DNA of 64,000 bases from Nocardioides islandensis. Its GTDB lineage: Bacteria > Actinomycetota > Actinomycetes > Propionibacteriales > Nocardioidaceae. The DNA is taken from NCBI RefSeq assembly GCF_015352455.1, contig NZ_JADKPN010000010.1:142161-206160 (forward strand). The letters run 5' to 3'. This document shows, piece after piece, positions 1 to 7,689 of this stretch. The notes below the pieces were generated by a model, which was not told the origin of the DNA, ran no database searches, and worked only from the letters and a program-made list of their open reading frames with translations. The position numbers and the translations under genes are program-made. Within the stretch, counting starts at the first letter, position 1. The number at the start of each line of letters is the position of its first letter.

Positions 1-336
1 GTCGACGACCTCTCCACGACGCACGCCTCCCTGCTGGCCCTCGGCGCCACCGAGCGCATGCCTCCGAGCCCCTCGCCCGAGCCCGGGGTACGGATCTCCT
101 TCGTCAGCGACCCCGAGGGCAACCTCATCGAGCTCCTGGACCGTTCTCTGCTGGTCGAGCCGGGCGAGCCCCTGGGCGAGCCCGTGTCGAGACCCGGTGA
201 CCCCATGCTGGTCGAGCCGGGCGAGCCCCTGGGCGAGCCCGTGTCGAGACCCGGTGACCCCATGCTGGTCGAGCCGGGCGAGCCCCTGGGCGAGCCCGTG
301 TCGAGACCCGGTGACGATCCAAGCAACGTCCCATGA
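1..336 (+). CDS. VOC/glyoxalase-like protein, C-terminal part, with repeat-derived tail (5' end outside window)
   Basis: The frame is open from base 1, so only the C-terminal part is visible. Residues before about 50 carry the end of a glyoxalase/VOC domain: a short helix, a GVRISF strand and SDPEGNLIELLD, the usual last metal-side strand of this fold. The natural protein would end near the leucine-aspartate pair. Instead the frame runs into three copies of a 57-bp repeat, adding a tail of about 55 residues rich in Pro, Gly and Glu. The stop codon overlaps the start of the following SDR gene (ATGA at 333), so the two are probably co-translated. The substrate is unknown. The VOC call rests on about 45 residues. 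Confidence 0.6.
   Translation, partial: VDDLSTTHASLLALGATERMPPSPSPEPGVRISFVSDPEGNLIELLDRSLLVEPGEPLGEPVSRPGDPMLVEPGEPLGEPVSRPGDPMLVEPGEPLGEPVSRPGDDPSNVP
151..315 (+). repeat. 57-bp tandem repeat, three copies, in frame
   Basis: Units start at 151, 208 and 265; the last one is incomplete. Because 57 is a multiple of three, every copy translates to the same 19-residue block LVEPGEPLGEPVSRPGDPM. The core GGTCGAGCCGGGCGAGC and the end GTGTCGAGACCC are the same as in the palindromic repeat array at 63531-64000, so this is a tandem amplification of one arm of that repeat. Confidence 0.9.
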
Positions 337-1106
337 CCGGCCGGCTGGCAGGCAAGATCGCCCTGATCACCGGCGTCGGCGGCGGCATGGGCGTCGAGGC
401 CGCGCGCCGCCTCTGCGCCGAGGGCGCCCGCGTCGTCGGCTGCGACCTCTCCCCCGAGGGCGCCGCGAAGACCGAAGCCCTGGTCCGCGACGCCGGCGGC
501 GAGATCACCGTGATGGGCGGCGTCGACCTCGGCGACCCCGAACAAGCCCGTACCTGGGTGGACGCCGCCGTGGCGACGTACGACGGCATCGACATCCTCT
601 ACAACAACGCCTCCACCCAGCGGTTCGGCGCGATCGACGAGCTGAGCATCGAGGACTGGGACTTCACGATGAGGAACGAGCTCGACCTCGTCTACTACAC
701 GGTGCGCGCCGCGTGGCCGCACCTGAAGGCGTACGGCGGCGGCTCGATCATCAACGTCGGCTCGATCGCCGCCCTGCGCGGCGTCGAGTTCATGCCGCAG
801 AACGCCCACTCCACCGCCAAGGGCGGCGTCATCGCCCTCACCCTCCAGCTCGTCGTCGAGGGCGGCCCCCACGGCATCCGCGCCAACGTCATCAGCCCCG
901 GCATGACCTCGACCCCCAACACCGCCGGCCTCCTCGCCGACCCTCCCGAGCGCATGAAGCGCGTCGTCCTCGACCGCATCCCCCTCGGCCGCGTCGGCCA
1001 GCCCGAGGACGTCGTCAACGCCGCCGTCTTCCTGGCCTCCGACGAGTCCTCGTGGATCTCGGGGACGAACATCGTGGTCGACGGCGGTGGCTCGGTCCTC
1101 GGCTGA
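333..1106 (+). CDS. Short-chain dehydrogenase/reductase (SDR) with His in place of the catalytic Tyr
   Basis: This 257-residue protein has the full classical SDR layout. A TGVGGGMG dinucleotide-binding loop lies at residues 14-21, NNAS near 90, a GSIAAL strand with the expected serine near 145, and an ISPGM/P-G motif near 190. The usual YxxxK pair reads His159-x3-Lys163 (AHSTAKGG), so the catalytic tyrosine is missing. The SDR at 19250-19972 has the same change, which suggests a real subfamily rather than decay. The ATGA overlap at 333 couples it to the upstream VOC gene. Cytoplasmic NAD(P)-dependent oxidoreductase is the family expectation; the substrate is unknown. Confidence 0.9.
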   Translation: MTGRLAGKIALITGVGGGMGVEAARRLCAEGARVVGCDLSPEGAAKTEALVRDAGGEITVMGGVDLGDPEQARTWVDAAVATYDGIDILYNNASTQRFGAIDELSIEDWDFTMRNELDLVYYTVRAAWPHLKAYGGGSIINVGSIAALRGVEFMPQNAHSTAKGGVIALTLQLVVEGGPHGIRANVISPGMTSTPNTAGLLADPPERMKRVVLDRIPLGRVGQPEDVVNAAVFLASDESSWISGTNIVVDGGGSVLG

Positions 1107-1228
1107 CAGACGGGTCCCTCCGCGGGCTCATCCGGAGGAGTGCCGGGCCGCATGCCCGCGCCACCGAGGCGGGAGCACCGTCGGTGATGGGCCCTGATGG
1201 CCCTCGTGGACGGGTGGAAGCTGCACGG

Positions 1229-1666
1229 TCACGGATGAAGCTGCTCGACGAGGGACTTGAGATTGGCGAGCTCCTTGCGGCCTTCCCGCGGGTTGAGGAT
1301 GGCCAGCTCAGCCAGCCGTGCGATCGGTGCGAGGCTCGGACGCCAGCGAGCTCGAGCATGGATCCGGAGCTGCGTACCGCCCGACTCCTCGTCGAGCCGG
1401 GAGGTGACGTCGAGTCGCAGACCGAAGGAGGCGTCGGTCCTCGTCACGAGCTCGCTCGGGCTCTCGGCCGACAGGACGACCGTGGTCGCTGACAGTCGGC
1501 CGCGACTGGAGACATAGGTCGAGCCGACCTGGCCAGGCGCTCCTTCCACCCGAGTGACAACGGGCTTGCCCGTCTGCCAGTCAGGGACCCGACTGGGATC
1601 GACGTAGACACGCCACACCTGCGCGGGAGTGGCCTTGATCCACACCGACAGGTCGAGCGAACCCAT
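1229..1666 (-). CDS. SRPBCC (START/polyketide-cyclase-like) family protein
   Basis: The open frame extends further upstream, but the conserved part begins at the ATG at 1666, giving 145 residues. The protein starts with a short strand (DLSVWIKATPAQVWRV) followed by a VDPSRVPDW helix and repeated beta strands. That is the typical start of the SRPBCC helix-grip fold, which builds a hydrophobic pocket for a lipid or aromatic ligand. It ends with a long helix containing LANLKSLVEQL. It follows the GNAT-like gene on the same strand after 58 bp and probably shares its transcript. Nothing in the sequence identifies the ligand. Confidence 0.75.
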   Translation of the reverse strand: MGSLDLSVWIKATPAQVWRVYVDPSRVPDWQTGKPVVTRVEGAPGQVGSTYVSSRGRLSATTVVLSAESPSELVTRTDASFGLRLDVTSRLDEESGGTQLRIHARARWRPSLAPIARLAELAILNPREGRKELANLKSLVEQLHP

Positions 1667-1724
1667 ACGAGCACCCTGCTGGGTGGTGCCACTCGACACA
1701 AGCCGACCTCCGGCCGCGTCGGTG

Positions 1725-2498
1725 CTAGGCCTCCAGGTCCGGGTGCACCATCCACACGTTGGGCTCCCAGTAGAGGCCCTGGTCACTCGACCGATCGATG
1801 TGGACGGGAGCCAGACCTTCGGGGAACACGTAGTCGCCCGTTTCGGGGAACGCCATCGCGGTCCACGACTCCCATTCCTCGACCGTGCCCGTGATCCGCA
1901 ACGACTGGGGCAGTGAGGTCGAGACGCGGGCCCCGAGACGTTCATGGATGCGCATCCACGGATCGAACAGCTGTCCATCTTCTCGACGCCACCGGACGTA
2001 GCTGTCGATCGGCGACAGGGGGTAGTGCTCCTTCGCGGACGGCCGAACCGGAGCGATGAAGTGCGTCAGGCCGTGACGCTCCCCGATGGTGCGCATGGCC
2101 CTGAGCAGCTGCTCCGCGAGCCCTCGGGCGCGACCTTCGCGCGGAGTCTCGGCCGCCAGCGCGCACAGTGTGTTGGCACGTTCGCCTCCTGGCCGGACGA
2201 AGATCTGCTCCATCGCGGCGTCGATCCCGTCCGGAAGAGTGTGATCGACCCCGTCCCACCACAACGGCGCCGTGTGTCCTTCGGCCACCACCTCGTCGCT
2301 GGTGTCCTCGTGCAGCACGAACTGGAACTCGGGGAAGTCCACGTCCAGACGTCCCCACCACTGGTTCAGAACGTCTCCGTGCAGGTTGTACTCCGGCCAC
2401 ACCGACTCCGACGGGATGCCGCGCTCCCACAGGTCCGGTCGATCCGCGGCGGTGTGCATGGTGAGCGGCATGAGGTCATCATCAGCGATGATCGTCAT
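1725..2498 (-). CDS. GNAT-like N-acetyltransferase family protein
   Basis: This 257-residue soluble protein has a central segment (IFVRPGGERANTLCALAAETPREGRARGLA) where a GNAT acetyl-CoA pyrophosphate loop of the RxxGxG/A type is expected: REGRARGLAEQLL leads into a helix. After it comes the strand HFIAPVRPS and a motif resembling the KxxYP region of this group (AKEHYPLSPIDSYVRW). Such proteins are often annotated simply as acetyltransferase or transferase. The start at 2498 encodes MTIIADDDLM; a later in-frame ATG (LMPLT) is also possible. The acceptor substrate is unknown. The gene is divergent from the aldo/keto reductase at 2593, with about 94 bp between starts. Confidence 0.6.
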   Translation of the reverse strand: MTIIADDDLMPLTMHTAADRPDLWERGIPSESVWPEYNLHGDVLNQWWGRLDVDFPEFQFVLHEDTSDEVVAEGHTAPLWWDGVDHTLPDGIDAAMEQIFVRPGGERANTLCALAAETPREGRARGLAEQLLRAMRTIGERHGLTHFIAPVRPSAKEHYPLSPIDSYVRWRREDGQLFDPWMRIHERLGARVSTSLPQSLRITGTVEEWESWTAMAFPETGDYVFPEGLAPVHIDRSSDQGLYWEPNVWMVHPDLEA

Positions 2499-2592
2499 CC
2501 GCGACCACGACCAGGTCGGTGGGAGCCTGCGTGGTTCATCGGGTCAAGGGCTCCGACATGGGCAGTTGATCCCGTCTGCCTAGGGTGGAGAC

Positions 2593-3387
2593 ATGACGGA
2601 CTCGATCGACCTGCCCGACGACACCGTGACCCTGGCTGCCGGCTCGGCAATGCCTTTGCTGGGTTTCGGGACCTGGCAGATCAAGGGCGACGACGCCGTC
2701 CGTGCCACCTCGGTGGCCCTCGAGGCCGGTTATCGCCACCTCGACACCGCGACGGTCTACGGTAACGAGGGCGAGGTGGGACGCGCCCTGGCGGAGAGCG
2801 GGGTGCCGCGCGAGGAGGTCTTCGTGACCACCAAGTGCCCGCCCAGCAGGACCGGACACGAGCTCGACACTCTCAAGGAGAGTCTCGACCTGCTGCAGAC
2901 GGACCACGTCAACCTGTGGCTGATCCATTGGCCCGGCGACGGGTCGTCCAACACCGACATCTGGCGCGCGTTCGGCGAGGCCCGCGAGATGGGGCTCGCC
3001 CGCGAGATCGGCGTCAGCAACTTCGACGCCGCGCTCCTCGACGAGGTCTCCGAGGCCACGGGGCTCACCCCGGCCGTCAACCAGATCGAGTGGAGCCCAT
3101 TTCTGTACGACGCCGCGACCGTGGCCGAGCACCGCGAGCGCGACATCGTGCTCGAGGGGTACAGCGCCCTGCGCGGCGGCACGCTCGACCACCCCACGAT
3201 CCTGGAGATCGCCGAGCGCGAGGACCGTACGGCCGCCCAGGTCATCATCCGGTGGCACCTCCAGCACGGCTTCGTGGTCATCCCCAAGTCCGTGCACCCG
3301 GAGCGGATCCGCTCCAACGCGCACGTCGCCGGGTTCACGCTCGGAGACGACGACATGGCCGCCCTCGACGCCCTCGGGAAGGGCTAG
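2593..3387 (+). CDS. Aldo/keto reductase
   Basis: The 264-residue protein is a standard AKR (beta/alpha)8 barrel with the catalytic tetrad visible. Asp51 and Tyr56 lie in LDTATVYGNE, the lysine is in TTKCPPS near residue 80 and the histidine in WLIHWPGD near 112. The cofactor segment IPKSVHPERIRSN near residue 235 is the NADPH-binding motif of the family. It should reduce an aldehyde or ketone in the cytoplasm. The ATG at 2593 follows a GGTGGAG ribosome-binding site. It reads alone on this strand and is convergent with the small ABM-like gene downstream. Confidence 0.93.
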   Translation: MTDSIDLPDDTVTLAAGSAMPLLGFGTWQIKGDDAVRATSVALEAGYRHLDTATVYGNEGEVGRALAESGVPREEVFVTTKCPPSRTGHELDTLKESLDLLQTDHVNLWLIHWPGDGSSNTDIWRAFGEAREMGLAREIGVSNFDAALLDEVSEATGLTPAVNQIEWSPFLYDAATVAEHRERDIVLEGYSALRGGTLDHPTILEIAEREDRTAAQVIIRWHLQHGFVVIPKSVHPERIRSNAHVAGFTLGDDDMAALDALGKG

Positions 3388-3451
3388 CGCGGCACTGGAC
3401 GAGGCTGACGCCGGCGACCTGCTTGCCGGTGGCTGTGGCGACGCCGGTTGG

Positions 3452-3757
3452 CTACCTGCTCAGCAGGACGTCACAGTCGAAGAACTCAGGCGGCCCGGCC
3501 AGGACACTCCCCATGGTTTCCCGGATGCGCTGCAGGGGTTCCTGGCGCCTGGGGTCCACCTCGCGCGCACGAGCCTTCTCCTCGCTCTCGAACACCACGA
3601 CCGTGAACAGCTCGGTCGGATCCTTCTGGCTGCGCATCACCAGCGTCTGCACGAGACCGGAGTCCTCCTGCTCGACGGCACGTAGTTGCTCGAAGACCTC
3701 CAGAACTGCGGCTTCACTCTCCGGCTTCGTGCTGACGCGCTGGATCTGTGCCCACAT
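3452..3757 (-). CDS. Antibiotic-biosynthesis-monooxygenase (ABM)-like small protein
   Basis: The protein is 101 residues from the ATG at 3757, which has a good GAGGTGG ribosome-binding site about 6 bp upstream. The longer open frame upstream of this codon has no other plausible start. Its beta-alpha-beta pattern (MWAQIQRVSTKPESE, a helix, SGLVQTLVMRSQKDPTELFTVVVFES, a second helix) matches a dimeric alpha-beta barrel of the ABM/stress-responsive group, which includes cofactor-free oxygenases and many proteins of unknown role. No catalytic residue can be assigned. It is convergent with the aldo/keto reductase. Confidence 0.6.
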   Translation of the reverse strand: MWAQIQRVSTKPESEAAVLEVFEQLRAVEQEDSGLVQTLVMRSQKDPTELFTVVVFESEEKARAREVDPRRQEPLQRIRETMGSVLAGPPEFFDCDVLLSR

Positions 3758-3919
3758 GCCTGACCACCTCTGTCCGGGATAGCCCCGTTCGGCACACCTG
3801 GCCGCTCGTCGGAGGCTAGGCGGACGCCGGTGGCGCGGCAATGCCCGCCGCCCGGCGGTGATGCCAGGCATCACGTACTCGAGGTTCCCCCGACACCCAC
3901 CCGTACCTACGGTCGCACC

Positions 3920-4870
3920 ATGAGCGGCAACCTCAACGAGTTCGGGATCACCCACCTGCGCCACGTCGACCTGGCGGTGCCGGACTACGAGACCCAGCGC
4001 ACCTTCTACCGCGACACCTGGGGCCTCACCGAGGAGGGCAAGGACGGCGACCTGTCGTACTTCGCCGCGGAGGGCTCCCCCGAGCAGTACGTCGTCCGGC
4101 TGCGGCAGGCGGACGAGAAGCGGCTCGACCTCATCGCGTTCGGCGCCGACTCGAACGACTCCGTCGACAAGCTCGCCGCCAAGCTCGGCGGCGAGGGCGT
4201 GCAGCTCGTCGGCGACCCGGGCGAGCTGCAGACCGCCGGCGGGGGCTACGGGTTCCGGTTCTTCGACCTCGACGGGCGGACCATCGAGGTCTCCTCGGAC
4301 GTCGCCACGAGGCAGCACCGCGCGGTCGAGGAGGGCGAGGCGATCCCGGTGCGGATCTCGCACGCGGTGATGAACTCCAACGACCCGAACGCGACGCGCG
4401 ACTGGTACACCAAGTACCTCGGCTTCCAGCTCTCGGACTCGCTCTGGAGCCAGCACATGGGCGAGATGATGCACTTCATGCGGTGCAACGACTGGCACCA
4501 CAGCCTGGCGATCGCCCGCGGCCCGCACACCTCGGTGCACCACGTGTCGTTCGAGATGCGCGGCCTCGACGAGTACATGCGTGGCACCGGCCGCGTCATG
4601 CGCGCCGGCATCAAGAAGGTCTGGGGACCGGGTCGGCACCTGGCCGGCAACAACACGTTCTCCTACTTCATCGACCCGAGCGGCAACACGATGGAGTACA
4701 CGACCGAGCTCGAGCGCCTCAGCACCGACGAGTGGCACCCGTCGCTGCACGACATCGCCGACCCCAACGTGCAGGACCAGTGGGGCACCGCCGACCCGAT
4801 GTCGGAGATCATCGCCCGCGAGTCCTTCAACGACCCCGACAAGGGCGTCTTCGTCGCTCCGCCGGTCTGA
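3920..4870 (+). CDS. Type I extradiol ring-cleavage dioxygenase (VOC superfamily, BphC-like)
   Basis: The chosen start is the ATG at 3920 (MSGNLNEFG), which gives 316 residues; the upstream open frame lacks conservation-like sequence. Two VOC domains are present: residues 10-130 and 145-300. The second carries the likely Fe(II) ligands His148 (RISHAV), His208 (SVHHVSF) and Glu259 (TMEYTTE), spaced like the H146-H210-E260 triad of 2,3-dihydroxybiphenyl 1,2-dioxygenases. The expected reaction is meta-cleavage of a catechol. It is first in a coupled operon with SDR and FAH-family hydrolase genes (TGATG overlap at 4868), consistent with a ring-opening pathway. The true substrate is not deducible. 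Confidence 0.87.
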   Translation: MSGNLNEFGITHLRHVDLAVPDYETQRTFYRDTWGLTEEGKDGDLSYFAAEGSPEQYVVRLRQADEKRLDLIAFGADSNDSVDKLAAKLGGEGVQLVGDPGELQTAGGGYGFRFFDLDGRTIEVSSDVATRQHRAVEEGEAIPVRISHAVMNSNDPNATRDWYTKYLGFQLSDSLWSQHMGEMMHFMRCNDWHHSLAIARGPHTSVHHVSFEMRGLDEYMRGTGRVMRAGIKKVWGPGRHLAGNNTFSYFIDPSGNTMEYTTELERLSTDEWHPSLHDIADPNVQDQWGTADPMSEIIARESFNDPDKGVFVAPPV

Positions 4871-5640
4871 TGGACCTGTCCGGCAAGGTCGTCGTCGTCA
4901 CCGGCGCCGCCCGCGGACAGGGTGAGGCCGAGGCGCGAGCCCTCGAAGCCGCCGGCGCAACCGTCATCGCCACCGACGTCCTCCCCTTCGACGGCAGGCA
5001 TCTGGACGTGACGTCGTACGACGCGTGGTCCGAGCTCGCCGAAGACCTCCGCGCCGAGCACGGCGAGGTGCACGGGCTGGTCAACAACGCCGGTGTGGCG
5101 GGCCGCGACCGGCTGCCCGACGTACCCCTCGACGCCTGGAACCAGACCTTCGCCATCAACGTGACCGGTCCCCTGCTGGGCATCCAGGCCCTCGCGCCGC
5201 TGATGAAGCCCGGCGCCAGCATCGTCAACATCTGCTCGGTCGCGGCGCTGAGCGGGCACGTGGCCGCGGCGTACACCGCGAGCAAGTGGGCCCTGCGCGG
5301 CCTCTCCCGCACGGCGTCCCTCGAGCTCGGCGCCCGAGGCATTCGCGTCAACGCCGTCATGCCGGGCCTGGTCGAGACGCCGTTGATGGAGAACGCCTCG
5401 CCGGCGTTCCGCGGGGCCGCGCTGGCCGAGATCCCGCTCGGTCGCACGGGTCAGGTCGACGACATCGCACCGCTCATCGTGTTCCTGATGTCGGACGGGT
5501 CGGCGTACATGAACGGCGCCGAGATCGCCGTCGACGGCGGCCTCACCGCGCACGTCTCGCACAAGGGCATCGCCGACGCCATCGGGGTCTCGACACCGCT
5601 CGCTGGCGCTCGCGGGCTCGACCACCATGGGGACCGATGA
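4870..5640 (+). CDS. SDR family oxidoreductase with repeat-derived C-terminus
   Basis: Translation from the ATG at 4870, overlapping the dioxygenase stop by one base, gives 256 residues. The classical SDR motifs are intact: TGAARGQG near residue 14, NNAG near 77, a serine in CSVAAL, the YxxxK pair in AYTASKWAL near 139, and MPGLVETP. The last conserved part is AVDGGLTAH. After it the frame reads through a short palindromic repeat (5586-5630), so about 15 C-terminal residues (VSTPLAGARGLDHHG) come from repeat DNA. ATGA at 5637 couples it to the next gene. It probably oxidises or reduces an intermediate of the dioxygenase pathway. Confidence 0.9.
   Translation: MDLSGKVVVVTGAARGQGEAEARALEAAGATVIATDVLPFDGRHLDVTSYDAWSELAEDLRAEHGEVHGLVNNAGVAGRDRLPDVPLDAWNQTFAINVTGPLLGIQALAPLMKPGASIVNICSVAALSGHVAAAYTASKWALRGLSRTASLELGARGIRVNAVMPGLVETPLMENASPAFRGAALAEIPLGRTGQVDDIAPLIVFLMSDGSAYMNGAEIAVDGGLTAHVSHKGIADAIGVSTPLAGARGLDHHGDR
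5586..5630 (-). repeat. Single copy of the short palindromic repeat, inside the 3' end of the SDR gene
   Basis: Read on the minus strand this is CCATGGTGGTCGAGCCCGCG, then AGCGCCAGCGAGCGGTGTCG, then AGACC. It is the same design as the units in the terminal array, with GGTGGTCGAG at one end and GTCGAGACC at the other. It lies entirely within coding sequence, between the SDR core and its stop codon, ending 6 bp before the next gene's ATG. Confidence 0.8.
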
Positions 5641-6500
5641 GGCTCGGCACGCTCAAGGGTCAAGGAGGCGCGGTCCTCACCGACGACGGGGCGTACCTCC
5701 TGCCCGACGGACTGACCGTCGGCGACCTGCTGGCGCAGGGCTTGGAGCGCACGCTCGAGCACGGATCCACGGCAGCTCGCGGGAGTCCGTTGCCCTACGG
5801 GCCCGAGTCGCTCGAACTGCCGTACTTCCCGACCAGCGTCCGCGACTTCGTCACCTTCGAGTCCCACGTCGAGGGCGTGCGGCGCAGCATCGAGGGCAGT
5901 CCAGGGGTGCCGGAGGCGTGGTACGACGCGCCGACCTTCTACTTCACCAACCCGCACGCGCTGTACGGACCCGGCCAGCCGATCCCGAAGCCGGAGCGGT
6001 GCCACGCGCTCGACTACGAGATGGAGGTCGGCGCGGTCGTCGGGCCGGACCTCGAGATCGTCGGCTACACGATCGTCAACGACTGGTCGGCCCGCGACAT
6101 CCAGGCCCGCGAGATGCAGGTCGGCCTCGGCCCCGCGAAGGGCAAGGACTTCGCCACCTCGATCGGCCCGTGGGTGGTCACGGCCGACGAGCTCGCGCCG
6201 TACCTCACCGACGACGGCTTCCTCGACCTCGACTGCCAGGCGTTCGTCAACGGCGAGCGCCTCGGACACGACCGGCTGTCGCACATGCGGTGGACGTTCG
6301 CCGAGATGGTCGCGTACGCCGTGCGCGACTCCGTCGTGAAGCCCGGCGACCTGCTCGCGTCCGGGACGACGGGTGGCGGCGGCTGCCTGGCCGAGCTCTG
6401 GGGGCGCAACGGCGAGCGCACTCCCCCGCCCCTCGAGATCGGCGATGTCGTGCGCCTGGAGGTCGAGGGAATCGGCACCCTCGAAGCCGCCATCGCGTAG
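5637..6500 (+). CDS. Fumarylacetoacetate hydrolase (FAH) family protein 1
   Basis: The ATG at 5637 overlaps the SDR stop (ATGA) and gives 287 residues. The FAH fold is clear: metal-binding Glu128 and Glu130 in DYEMEVG, Asp149 in NDWSARDIQAREMQ, the glycine-rich GPAKGKDFATSIGPW segment and the C-terminal SGTTGGGGCLAELWGR. Family members hydrolyse C-C bonds in beta-diketones or isomerise/decarboxylate meta-cleavage products, using Mg2+ or Mn2+. Its place directly after an extradiol dioxygenase fits processing of a ring-opened product. It is the first of three FAH paralogues in the operon; the YFTNPHALYGP segment resembles the subgroup annotated as fumarylacetoacetase-like. Confidence 0.9.
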   Translation: MRLGTLKGQGGAVLTDDGAYLLPDGLTVGDLLAQGLERTLEHGSTAARGSPLPYGPESLELPYFPTSVRDFVTFESHVEGVRRSIEGSPGVPEAWYDAPTFYFTNPHALYGPGQPIPKPERCHALDYEMEVGAVVGPDLEIVGYTIVNDWSARDIQAREMQVGLGPAKGKDFATSIGPWVVTADELAPYLTDDGFLDLDCQAFVNGERLGHDRLSHMRWTFAEMVAYAVRDSVVKPGDLLASGTTGGGGCLAELWGRNGERTPPPLEIGDVVRLEVEGIGTLEAAIA

Positions 6501-6526
6501 GGAGCAAGATCACAGCGGCGCCATCT

Positions 6527-6540
6527 TTGGATCGTTCCAA
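6527..6540. promoter_or_regulatory. Candidate operator palindrome TTGGA-TCGT-TCCAA
   Basis: A 14-bp inverted repeat with 5-bp arms lies 20 bp before the ATG of the 80-residue gene at 6561. It is in the only sizeable gap of this part of the operon. TTGGA/TCCAA arms resemble IclR-type palindromes, but no regulator gene is adjacent, so this is only a pattern match. Confidence 0.3.
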
Positions 6541-6560
6541 TCCCTTGCCACACTGGAGTC

Positions 6561-6803
6561 ATGCGACTCATCGACGAGCTCAACGTCCTGCACAGCTCGT
6601 ACGTCACCGCGATCAACGGCGCCGTCGAGCAGAACGACCTGGTCCGGGCCGAGCAGCTGGCCCACGCCTACGACGAGGAGGCGATCCAGCTGATCGCCAC
6701 CCGCGAGGGCAAGACCCACCTGCTGCCGATCACCCGGCCGGCCACGGTCGAGACGCCGCTGCGCCGCTGGGTGTCCCGCCTGCGCGCGGGCCTCGCCGCC
6801 TGA
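6561..6803 (+). CDS. Conserved-looking 80-residue protein of unknown function
   Basis: I do not recognise this protein. The first half is helical and acidic (MRLIDELNVLHSSYVTAING, then AVEQNDLVRAEQLAHAYDEE), followed by a short strand-like THLLPITRP and a basic helix LRRWVSRLRAG at the end. No membrane segment, cysteine pair or catalytic motif is present. GC-rich third positions and an even amino-acid mix support coding. It sits about 60 bp after the first FAH gene and 88 bp before an SDR gene, so it may begin a second transcript. A small cytoplasmic helical regulator or accessory protein would fit, but this is speculation. Confidence 0.65.
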   Translation: MRLIDELNVLHSSYVTAINGAVEQNDLVRAEQLAHAYDEEAIQLIATREGKTHLLPITRPATVETPLRRWVSRLRAGLAA

Positions 6804-6891
6804 CCCAGCACGCTCCATCGGGCGCGCGGATGCCGAGCATCACGACGCACCGCGTTCCCCTTCACCCCGCGCGGGGACAGAGTGGCTGATC

Positions 6892-7689
6892 GTGAGCCAC
6901 CCACGCCCCGTCCCCGTCCCCCGGCGCTTCCAGGGCCGCTCGGTCCTGGTGACCGGCGCCGGCACCGGGTTCGGTGCCGCGATCGCGCGGCGCGCGGCGC
7001 TGGAGGGTGCGGCGACCGTCGGCATCCACTACCGCTCGTCACGAGCAGGCGCCGAGGAGACGGCCGAAGCCGTTGAGGAGGCGGGTGCCAAGGCCGAGCT
7101 GTTCCAGGCGGACATCGCCGAGTGGAGCTCGGTCACGGCGCTGGCTGACGAGGTCTTCGATCGCCTCGGCGGCCTCGACGTGGCCATCAACAACGTCGGC
7201 GACGTGGCCCGCGAGCAGATGTCGTGGCGCGACCTCACCGAGGAGTCCGTCGACCACGTCCTCGCCGTCGACATCAAGGGCACGATGGCCTGCACCCATG
7301 AATTCGGCTCGCGGATGCTCGACCAGGGCCACGGCGCGATCGTGAACATCGGCTCGACGGTGATCGTGCGCGGCAGCGCCCGTGCGCCGCAGTACGCCGC
7401 CGCGAAGTACGGCATCCTCGGCCTCACCAAGTCCTACGCGCACGCGTTCGCGCCGACGGTGCGGGTCAACGTCTTCGCCCCCGGCTTCATCGAGACCGAC
7501 GCCACCTTGGCCCGCCAGGACTGGCGTGACGGCCGCGGCGACCAGCTCCGCAAGCTCACGCCGATGGGCCGCATCCCCGGCCCCGACGAGCTGGCCGGCA
7601 CCGCGCTCTTCCTCGCCACCGACGACGCGTCGCACATGACGGGCGGGTACGTCGTGGCCGACGGCGGCTACAACATGGTCGGCGCATGA
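6892..7689 (+). CDS. SDR family oxidoreductase (FabG-like)
   Basis: The protein is 265 residues from the GTG at 6892; other starts nearby would remove only a few residues of the loose N-terminus (MSHPRPVPVPRRF). It has TGAGTGFG near residue 21, the NNVGD motif, serine in NIGSTVIVRG, YxxxK in QYAAAKYGI, PGFIETDA, and the C-terminal GGYVVADGGY typical of 3-oxoacyl-ACP-reductase-like enzymes. Unlike the SDRs at 333 and 19250 it keeps the catalytic tyrosine. ATGA at 7686 links it to the GlcG/HbpS-like gene. It probably acts on an intermediate of the surrounding catabolic pathway. Confidence 0.92.
   Translation: MSHPRPVPVPRRFQGRSVLVTGAGTGFGAAIARRAALEGAATVGIHYRSSRAGAEETAEAVEEAGAKAELFQADIAEWSSVTALADEVFDRLGGLDVAINNVGDVAREQMSWRDLTEESVDHVLAVDIKGTMACTHEFGSRMLDQGHGAIVNIGSTVIVRGSARAPQYAAAKYGILGLTKSYAHAFAPTVRVNVFAPGFIETDATLARQDWRDGRGDQLRKLTPMGRIPGPDELAGTALFLATDDASHMTGGYVVADGGYNMVGA

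Noticed and set aside
151..315. Tandem repeat as CRISPR or phase-variable microsatellite
   Set aside because: The 57-bp copies have no spacers and keep the frame whatever the copy number, so they do not act as an on/off switch.
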